Source: Methylotenera sp.
GTDB lineage: Bacteria; Pseudomonadota; Gammaproteobacteria; Burkholderiales; Methylophilaceae
Length of the DNA: 64,000 nucleotides
Direction: 5' to 3'
Assembly (NCBI RefSeq): GCF_029945535.1
Contig: NZ_JAQSCU010000012.1
Coordinates: 62,001-126,000 of the forward strand
Shown here one piece after another: positions 58,678 to 64,000 of this stretch. The position numbers and the translations under genes are program-made. How positions within the stretch are numbered: the first letter of the stretch is position 1; every line of letters begins with the position of its first letter. Below the pieces are notes generated by a model. That model searched no databases. It was not told the origin of the DNA and worked only from the letters and a program-made list of their open reading frames with translations.

Positions 58678-59850
58678 ATGACCAAAGGTTTTTATACCCT
58701 ATTAATTGCTCAATTCTTATCTGCCGTTGCAGATAACGCCTTACTGTTCGCCTCTATCGCATTACTTTCGAAGCTCAATGCGCCTGAGTGGCACGAACCT
58801 TTATTGCGCGAATTCTTTGTAATTGCGTATATAGTATTAGCACCATTTGTAGGCCCATTTGCTGATGCCCTGCCTAAGGGCAAGGTTATGTTTTTAAGTA
58901 ATGGCATAAAGTTCTTAGGTTGCTCGCTGGCTTTATTCGGCTTGCCCCCTTTGTATGTATACGCCATTGTAGGCATTGGTGCTGCAGCTTACTCCCCTGC
59001 CAAATACGGCATATTGACAGAAATGTTGCCTCACTTTCAGCTCATCAAAGCAAACGCTTGGATGGAAGGCACCACAGTTACCGCCATTATCTTAGGGCCA
59101 GTATTCGGCTCCAGCATTTCAGCTCACGATCCATATTTCGGTATCGCCATCATCACCTTAATTTACTTACTGGCAGCAGGTTTCAACTATTACATTCCGA
59201 AGGTACCTATCGATCATAAAATGCCAAAACGTGACCTGGTTTCCCTTCTAAAAGACTTTTGGCATGCCTTTACAACCCTATGGCGTGACCCACAAGGCCA
59301 AGTATCACTCGCTGTGACTACTTTATTTTGGGGTGCAGGTGCTACACTGCAATTTGTAGTGCTGCGCTGGGCGGGTCTAAAACTGGGCTTAGATGAACAA
59401 TCTGCAACAAAACTAATCGCTATACTCGCTGTTGGTATTGCCATCGGGTCAGTGGGCGCATCCATGTTTGTTAAGTTAGAGAATGCAGTCAAAGTTTTAC
59501 CGGCAGGCATACTCATGGGTATTTTAGTCATGAGCATGATACTGGTTGACTCACCCGAGGTCGCCGCCGTTGTGTTATTTTGTATTGGTGTTCTGGCGGG
59601 TTATTTCTTAGTGCCCCTTAACTCATTGCTGCAGCATAGGGGGCATACTCTACTTGGCGCAGGACATTCCATTGCAGTGCAAAACTTCAACGAAAATATC
59701 GGCATTCTTGTACTGCTAGGCATTTACACTTTGATGGTACATGAAAATTTATCTATAGATATAATTATCATCATATTTGGTGCATTTGTGAGCATTAGTA
59801 TGGCCATTATTTACAAACTATATTTAAAACATACTAAAACGAAATGCTAG
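58678..59850 (+). CDS. lplT: LplT-like lysophospholipid transporter (MFS)
   Basis: A 390-residue major facilitator with about 12 membrane helices. The N-terminus FYTLLIAQFLSAVADNALLFASIALL matches LplT, which flips lysophospholipids inward for re-acylation. PAKYGILTEMLPHFQLIKANAWMEGTTV and PLNSLLQHRGHTLLGAGHSIAVQNFNENIGIL are also characteristic. No acyltransferase (aas) gene adjoins it. A strong terminator follows. The substrate is inferred by family resemblance. Confidence 0.85.
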   Translation: MTKGFYTLLIAQFLSAVADNALLFASIALLSKLNAPEWHEPLLREFFVIAYIVLAPFVGPFADALPKGKVMFLSNGIKFLGCSLALFGLPPLYVYAIVGIGAAAYSPAKYGILTEMLPHFQLIKANAWMEGTTVTAIILGPVFGSSISAHDPYFGIAIITLIYLLAAGFNYYIPKVPIDHKMPKRDLVSLLKDFWHAFTTLWRDPQGQVSLAVTTLFWGAGATLQFVVLRWAGLKLGLDEQSATKLIAILAVGIAIGSVGASMFVKLENAVKVLPAGILMGILVMSMILVDSPEVAAVVLFCIGVLAGYFLVPLNSLLQHRGHTLLGAGHSIAVQNFNENIGILVLLGIYTLMVHENLSIDIIIIIFGAFVSISMAIIYKLYLKHTKTKC

Positions 59851-59866
59851 CGTAATCATTTCGAAA

Positions 59867-59924
59867 AAATCTTTAATCAATAAAAAAGGTCGCTATCGCG
59901 ACCTTTTTTATTGATTAAAGATTT
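59867..59924. terminator. 58-bp perfect palindrome, bidirectional terminator
   Basis: Two 27-base arms around a TATC loop are inverted copies. The inner stem GGTCGC / GCGACC is flanked by AAAAAA and TTTTTT, so it terminates both the + strand lplT-like gene and the - strand NADH dehydrogenase gene, whose stop lies 13 bp away. Confidence 0.9.
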
Positions 59925-59936
59925 AGTGAGTCGTAC

Positions 59937-61307
59937 TTAGTGAAGCTTCACTTGTGACTCAGCTCGTCTGGTAATAGTGCGCGCTAGCGTTTGCAATGCG
60001 GTGCTCCAGAAGCCATGTAAAGCCATCAAATGCATTTTATAGAGTGACTGATACATCAACCTAGCAAATAAGCCCTCAATAAACAAACTACTGCCAGAGA
60101 GTGATCCCATCAAATTGCCAACTGTAGTGTAACTACCTAGATTGACTAAAGAACCGTAATCTCGATAGGTAAACTCTGGCAGTTCAGTTTTACCAGCTAC
60201 ACGGCACTTCACTGATTTAATCAACATAGATGCTTGCTGATGTGCCGCCTGCGCACGCGGGGGAACGCTCTCACCCGCATGACCAATCCATGGGCAAGCA
60301 GCACAATCACCAAATGCGAAAATATTCTCGTCTAAAGTCGTTTGCAATGTTCGATTCACCACAAGCTGATTGATGCGGTTAGTCTCTAAACCATCTATCT
60401 CATGTAAAAAGTCTGGCGCCTTAATACCTGCAGCCCAGACGACTAATACTGACGGAATAAAGCGACCACTATGTGTATGTACACCTTTATCCGTCACCTC
60501 TGTAACGCGTTCGCCTGTGTACAAATGCACACGTAGCTTGCTAAGCTCTAGCTCCACTGAGTTAGATAGCTTAGGTGGAAGCGCAGGTAGTACGCGCGAA
60601 TTAGCCTCAATCAATGAAATCTGAATATCGCGATCTGGATTAATTTTATCTAGTCCATAGGCCGCCAGCTCACGCGTCGTATTATGCAACTCGGCTGACA
60701 ACTCAACACCTGTCGCCCCCGCCCCTACAATAACCACTTCTAATTGGCCTGCATGTACTGGTGCTTGCTGTGTCTGCGCACGCACAAGAGCATTGTGTAA
60801 GCGTCTATGGAATTTTTCCGCTTGGTCTTGGGTGTCTAAGGCTATTGAATACTCGCTGGCACCTTTAACGCCGAAATCATTCGTGGTACTGCCAACCGCA
60901 ATAATCAAAGTATCATACTGCACGGTACGACGAGGGATAACTTCCTCACCATCTTCGTCAAAATAAGGAGAAATAGATATTTCACGCTTAGCTCGATCGA
61001 GATTATCCATGCTACCTAAGCGGAATTTGAAATGATGCCAATGCGCCTGTGCAAGATAATTTAACTCGTGCTTATCAGGATCCATACTGCCAGCTGCAAT
61101 TTCATGCAATAACGGCTTCCAAACATGGGTTTTTGTCTTATCGATAAGCGTAATCATGGCCTTACCTTTGCGGCCAAGAGAATCGCCAAGTTTTGTTGCC
61201 AATTCTAAACCACCCGCACCACCACCTACGATTACTACCTGGTGTAATTTATTATTTTCAGTGTTTTTCAAAGGAGCCTTTACTGGGATTAAGTAAATAC
61301 AATTCAC
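59937..61307 (-). CDS. Type II NADH dehydrogenase (NDH-2-like)
   Basis: A 456-residue membrane-associated flavoprotein that oxidises NADH and reduces quinone without pumping protons. The FAD-binding Rossmann motif is VVIVGGGAGGLELATKLG (about 24-41), and the NAD-binding motif is VVIVGAGATGVELSAEL near 185-201. IFAFGDCAACPW binds FAD, AQAAHQQA lies near the quinone site, and the C-terminal ~50 residues are hydrophobic/amphipathic, fitting membrane attachment. It could recycle NADH made by formate dehydrogenase. The first 20 residues (before LHQVVIVGGG) are not conserved and the start is uncertain. Confidence 0.88.
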   Translation of the reverse strand: MNCIYLIPVKAPLKNTENNKLHQVVIVGGGAGGLELATKLGDSLGRKGKAMITLIDKTKTHVWKPLLHEIAAGSMDPDKHELNYLAQAHWHHFKFRLGSMDNLDRAKREISISPYFDEDGEEVIPRRTVQYDTLIIAVGSTTNDFGVKGASEYSIALDTQDQAEKFHRRLHNALVRAQTQQAPVHAGQLEVVIVGAGATGVELSAELHNTTRELAAYGLDKINPDRDIQISLIEANSRVLPALPPKLSNSVELELSKLRVHLYTGERVTEVTDKGVHTHSGRFIPSVLVVWAAGIKAPDFLHEIDGLETNRINQLVVNRTLQTTLDENIFAFGDCAACPWIGHAGESVPPRAQAAHQQASMLIKSVKCRVAGKTELPEFTYRDYGSLVNLGSYTTVGNLMGSLSGSSLFIEGLFARLMYQSLYKMHLMALHGFWSTALQTLARTITRRAESQVKLH

Positions 61308-61332
61308 TAAAGTTGTTAAGCAACATTACAAA

Positions 61333-61364
61333 TAAAAACAGCTATTGCATTATACAATAGCCGT
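61333..61364 (-). terminator. Terminator after the lipoprotein cytochrome gene
   Basis: On the minus strand stem GCTATTG / CAATAGC (arms 61355-61361 and 61341-61347) is followed by a T-run. The sequence is clearly related to the terminators at 62134-62168 and 62938-62973. Confidence 0.75.
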
Positions 61365-61417
61365 CTTCGTAGTTACAGTAGCTGTTAGACTTTTGACTAA
61401 CGCTACTCAGCTAAAAC

Positions 61418-62011
61418 TTATTTCAACCATGTTTTCTCGCCATCACCTTGATACACTGTGCGAATATAACCAATAGCTTTTAAAATATCATCTGTTGTCA
61501 AGCCATCACCCACATGACCTGGCAATTGATTATGCCAAATAGACATAACACCGCCTGATGTGCCAGGTGTGCCATTCGAGATCGTCTCAAACATACCTTT
61601 ATCAGTCGCATTTTTTGCATAAACCCATTTAGTATCAAAAGCACCTGTACCGCCATTTTTAACTAGCGATGGTGCCATAAGTCCGCCTAAATTACCGCCA
61701 TGACATCCAGTACAGCCATTTAACGTCATTACTTTTCTCCCTGCTTTTGCGGCTTCTGCATCTGCGGCATATTTTTTAGTATATGGGTTCATGCAAGTTG
61801 CCAAAAACTCTTTAGCCTCTGGCGTATCTGTTGCAACCGCTTTAATAGCCAATGGGCTGTTATCTTTTGTTGAGACTAAACTACAAGTTTCTGACGAGCC
61901 TGCAGATGCAGTTGACTCTCCAGCTGCGCCGGTGCTCGCAGTTTTATCACCACAACCACCCAATACTGCCAACATCACTAACAATGCTAAGCTCAACGTA
62001 CTTTTACCCAT
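61418..62011 (-). CDS. Cytochrome c-L-like c-type cytochrome, lipoprotein form
   Basis: One of three tandem paralogues resembling the c-L/XoxG electron acceptors of methanol dehydrogenases. From ATG 62011 (RBS GGGAG) the 197-residue precursor has a lipobox LAVLGGC (Cys20), so it is membrane-anchored, unlike its two sisters. A Gly/Ser/Thr-rich linker follows. The haem site is CTGCH at about 100-104; a conserved Met in SGGVMSIWH is the likely distal ligand. Two extra Cys (about 43 and 73) are shared by all copies. The frame is open upstream to 62089 but without a signal for translation. Confidence 0.85.
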   Translation of the reverse strand: MGKSTLSLALLVMLAVLGGCGDKTASTGAAGESTASAGSSETCSLVSTKDNSPLAIKAVATDTPEAKEFLATCMNPYTKKYAADAEAAKAGRKVMTLNGCTGCHGGNLGGLMAPSLVKNGGTGAFDTKWVYAKNATDKGMFETISNGTPGTSGGVMSIWHNQLPGHVGDGLTTDDILKAIGYIRTVYQGDGEKTWLK

Positions 62012-62133
62012 TTCAAATCTCCCTGAATTAAACATAAGCTTCAAATTAGAATACTGAAAAATGACTCTAAATTTTATAAACTTCCACACGTCGCCACAGC
62101 ATTACCAACCCTTTAGCTGCTAAGGCTGGCACG

Positions 62134-62168
62134 TAAAAAAACGGCTGCTGTAATTATACAGCAGCCGT
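62134..62168 (-). terminator. Terminator after the second cytochrome gene
   Basis: Minus-strand stem ACGGCTGCTGTA / TACAGCAGCCGT (arms 62157-62168 and 62141-62152), perfect over 12 bp, is followed by a run of seven T. It is the strongest of the three related cytochrome terminators. Confidence 0.9.
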
Positions 62169-62231
62169 TCAAGTTATTACAGCACTACGTTTTTATAGCT
62201 AATAGATGACTAAATCATTAATTATATTGAC

Positions 62232-62789
62232 TTATTTCATCCAATCTTTATCGCCATCGCCTTTGTAAACAGTACGAATATAAGCAACTGCTTTCAATAT
62301 TTCATCTGTAGTTAAACCATCGCCAACATGTTCTGCTTGCTGAGCATGCCAAACAGGCATTAAACCACCTGAAACACCTGGTGTACCAGCAGAGATAGTT
62401 TCAAACATACCTTTGTCAGTTGAGTCTTTAGCATAAACCCATTTGGTATCAAATGCCCCTGTACCGCCATTTTTAACTAATGAAGGTGCCATCAGGCCAC
62501 CTAGATTACCACCATGACAACCAGTACATCCGTTAAATGTCATCACTTTTCTACCCGCTTTAGCTGCTTCAGCATCTGCTGCGAATTTCTTAGTATATGG
62601 ATTCACGCAAGTGGCTAAAAATTCCTTAGCTTCAGGTGTATCCGTATCTGTTGCTTTAACTGTTAATGGACTACTGTCTTTCGTTGAAACTAAACTACAA
62701 GCAGCGCTTGCTTGTGTTGTTGCAGTTAAACCTACAAAACCAAGCATTGAAATTAATAACGCAGCTTTAACTGATTTAAAACCTAACAT
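62232..62789 (-). CDS. Cytochrome c-L-like c-type cytochrome, secreted (copy 2)
   Basis: Second paralogue, 185 residues, with a cleavable signal peptide ending near QASA. The haem motif CTGCH is at about 88-92. The segments DTKWVYAKDSTDKGMFETIS, SGGLMPVWH (distal Met about 144) and DEILKAVAYIRTVYKGDGDKDW follow the c-L/XoxG pattern. Cys31 and Cys61 are conserved in all three copies and may form a disulfide. The mature part is nearly identical to the lipoprotein copy around the haem, while its signal peptide is nearly identical to copy 3. A GGAGATGAT ribosome binding site precedes the ATG. Confidence 0.88.
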   Translation of the reverse strand: MLGFKSVKAALLISMLGFVGLTATTQASAACSLVSTKDSSPLTVKATDTDTPEAKEFLATCVNPYTKKFAADAEAAKAGRKVMTFNGCTGCHGGNLGGLMAPSLVKNGGTGAFDTKWVYAKDSTDKGMFETISAGTPGVSGGLMPVWHAQQAEHVGDGLTTDEILKAVAYIRTVYKGDGDKDWMK

Positions 62790-62937
62790 ATCATCTCCTT
62801 ATTGTAATGAATTTTGCTACGATCATTTTGCAAACGCATTACTGAACGTGTTTTCATCTAACGTACTTATTATTTAATTGGTTGACACTTCAATTTCAAA
62901 TACTACGTTAGTAACTATTGTTGCCATTGCTTAGTCG

Positions 62938-62973
62938 CATAAAAACGGCTGTTGCGGATTATACAATAGCCGC
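62938..62973 (-). terminator. Terminator after the third cytochrome gene
   Basis: Minus-strand stem CGGCTATTG / CAACAGCCG (arms 62964-62972 and 62946-62954, one mismatch) is followed by TTTTT. It shares its loop TATAAT-CC and stem sequence with the other two cytochrome terminators. Confidence 0.8.
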
Positions 62974-63028
62974 TGAATTAATTACAGCTTAGTCAACGCT
63001 ATGACTGATTACATAAGCTGTTTAAAAG

Positions 63029-63589
63029 TTATTTCAACCAGTCTTTGTCGCCATCACCTTTGTACTCTGTGCGGATGTAAGCAATAATTTTTAATATTTC
63101 ATCTGTAGATAAGCCGTCACCAACATGATCTGGTTGATGTACATGCCACACAGGCATCAAACCGCCTGAAATTCCTGGAGTACCGCCAGCGATTGTCTCA
63201 AAAATACCTTTATCAGTAGAATTTTTTGCATATACCCATTTTGTGTCATATGCGCCCTGCCCACCTTGCTTATTTAATGCCGGCGCCATGACACCTTCTA
63301 ATTTGCCACCGTGGCAGCCAGAGCAGCCGTTATATCCAAACAGTTTTTTGCCACCAGCTTTAATTAAGTCTGGGTTTGCTGCATAAGCTTTTGTGTATGG
63401 GTTAATACAAGTTTCTAAAAATGATTTTGCTTCTGGCGAGTCAGTATCTACAGCCTTAACTGCAAGTGGAGTGTTATCTTTTGTTGAAACTAAATTACAA
63501 GCTGCACTAGCCTGTGTCGCAGCTGCTAAAACGACAAAACCAAGCATTGAAATTAATAAAGCAGCTTTAATTGATTTAAAACCTAACAT
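63029..63589 (-). CDS. Cytochrome c-L-like c-type cytochrome, secreted (copy 3)
   Basis: Third paralogue, 186 residues, next to the xoxJ-like gene and so the best candidate for the true XoxG. Its signal peptide is almost identical to copy 2 (MLGFKSIKAALLISMLGFV). The haem motif is CSGCH at about 89-93, one residue later than copy 2 owing to an insertion in ANPDLIKAGGKKLFGYNG. The distal Met is in SGGLMPVWHVHQPDH, and the C-terminus is EYKGDGDKDWLK. It is the most divergent copy around the haem. Extra Cys at about 31 and 61 are kept. Confidence 0.88.
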   Translation of the reverse strand: MLGFKSIKAALLISMLGFVVLAAATQASAACNLVSTKDNTPLAVKAVDTDSPEAKSFLETCINPYTKAYAANPDLIKAGGKKLFGYNGCSGCHGGKLEGVMAPALNKQGGQGAYDTKWVYAKNSTDKGIFETIAGGTPGISGGLMPVWHVHQPDHVGDGLSTDEILKIIAYIRTEYKGDGDKDWLK

Positions 63590-63663
63590 GCTATCTCCCA
63601 GATTGAATAAAAATCACTACTAGTGCCCATAAGGACATTGTTACACTTGTATTTCTAGCACAT

Positions 63664-63694
63664 AAAAATGCTTGGTTAATTTCTCAACCAAGCA
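63664..63694 (-). terminator. Terminator after the xoxJ-like gene
   Basis: Minus-strand stem TGCTTGGTT / AACCAAGCA (arms 63686-63694 and 63669-63677, perfect) is followed by TTTTT. It lies between the xoxJ-like stop and copy 3, so the cytochromes probably rely on their own promoters or on read-through. Confidence 0.85.
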
Positions 63695-63720
63695 GTTTGT
63701 TAGCTTACTTCTAATACTAG

Positions 63721-64000
63721 TTAATTGCCTTCTACCTTTTTAGGATTGGCACCATATTTTTTATATGAATTCATCAAGCTATCGCCTTCAACTACTGGCA
63801 CATGTGGAATACCATAATCATCTAAAATTTTCATGATTTTATCTTGGTTGCGATCTAAAGCACCTTGAATCATTTCCATGCGATCTTTATCTTTTTTACG
63901 CACTCCAACTGAAATATTCCAGTACTCTTTACCTTTAGCATTTTGTGTTTCATACTCAGGAATCGGTGCAACCACCATTGGTACTTTTGATTGCTTAGCA
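63721..64000 (-). CDS. xoxJ: XoxJ/MxaJ-like periplasmic protein, C-terminal part (cut by window edge)
   Basis: The 3' end of a gene that continues beyond the right edge; the frame is open to the last base. The 92 visible residues (PMVVAPIPEYETQ, WNISVGVRKKDKDRMEMIQGALDRN, KILDDYGIPHVPVV) match the end of MxaJ/XoxJ proteins, solute-binding-protein-fold partners of methanol dehydrogenases. With c-L-like cytochromes downstream, the expected upstream gene is xoxF or mxaF. The XoxJ rather than MxaJ label is an inference from context. Confidence 0.65.
   Translation of the reverse strand, partial: AKQSKVPMVVAPIPEYETQNAKGKEYWNISVGVRKKDKDRMEMIQGALDRNQDKIMKILDDYGIPHVPVVEGDSLMNSYKKYGANPKKVEGN

Noticed and set aside
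61308-63720. CRISPR-like regular repeats in the cytochrome region
   Set aside because: The recurring hairpins are spaced by whole genes and are terminators; no short repeat-spacer array occurs anywhere in the window.

Overview
The window looks like a chromosome segment from a betaproteobacterial methylotroph, most likely family Methylophilaceae (Methylotenera-like). This is an inference from gene content: a complete division and cell-wall (dcw) cluster, betaproteobacterial small families (DUF3579, DUF2788, SlmA), an NAD-dependent molybdenum formate dehydrogenase of the fdsGBACD type, and at the right edge the end of a XoxJ/MxaJ-like gene followed by three tandem cytochrome c-L-like genes. No 16S rRNA or tRNA gene was seen, so the genus is not proven. 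The composition is moderately AT-rich.

Layout. 0.1-3.2 kb: periplasmic ATP-dependent DNA ligase, chalcone-isomerase-like protein, Gfo/Idh/MocA oxidoreductase and a thioredoxin-like protein. 3.3-8.4 kb (+): rsmE, an argA gene fused to an N-terminal XRE helix-turn-helix, argB, a HAD nucleotidase, slmA and a DUF2788 gene. 8.4-12.6 kb (-): cca, an NDUFA9-like gene and slt. 12.6-31.6 kb (-): lpxC preceded by the whole dcw cluster, read from mraZ at 31.6 kb down to lpxC. A canonical MraZ operator with an exact 10-bp period lies upstream, then rnpB (RNase P RNA). 32.5-34.4 kb: ung, a 580-bp repeat-rich gap and an AbiV-family abortive-infection gene behind pyrC. 34.4-42.6 kb: pyrC, rsmI, yraN, a BON lipoprotein, DUF3579, a TlpA-like protein, a PilZ-like protein, trxA, rho and rpmE2. 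42.7-44.4 kb: an ArnT-like glycosyltransferase. 44.4-54.1 kb: the formate dehydrogenase operon (-) divergent from molybdenum cofactor genes (+; moaA, a small membrane protein, mobA, moeA). 54.2-59.9 kb (+): tonB-like gene, an orphan histidine kinase, bcp, phoH-like gene and an lplT-like gene. 59.9-64.0 kb (-): a type II NADH dehydrogenase, then three paralogous c-type cytochromes and the truncated xoxJ-like gene.

How it fits together. FdsGBA with FdhD/FdsC and FdsD oxidises formate, the last step of C1 dissimilation, and yields NADH. The divergent Moco genes supply its cofactor. A nearby NDH-2 can pass NADH electrons to quinone. The c-L-like cytochromes are the expected electron acceptors for a XoxF-type methanol dehydrogenase, whose gene would lie just outside the right edge.

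Most notable: (1) the XRE-ArgA fusion, preceded by two palindromes flanking a -10-like hexamer; (2) the triplicated cytochromes, each with its own related terminator, one of them converted to a lipoprotein; (3) the AbiV gene beside a dense cluster of REP-type and other repeats; (4) a leader between phoH and lplT able to form two mutually exclusive hairpins; (5) a two-hairpin repeat inserted inside the fds operon.
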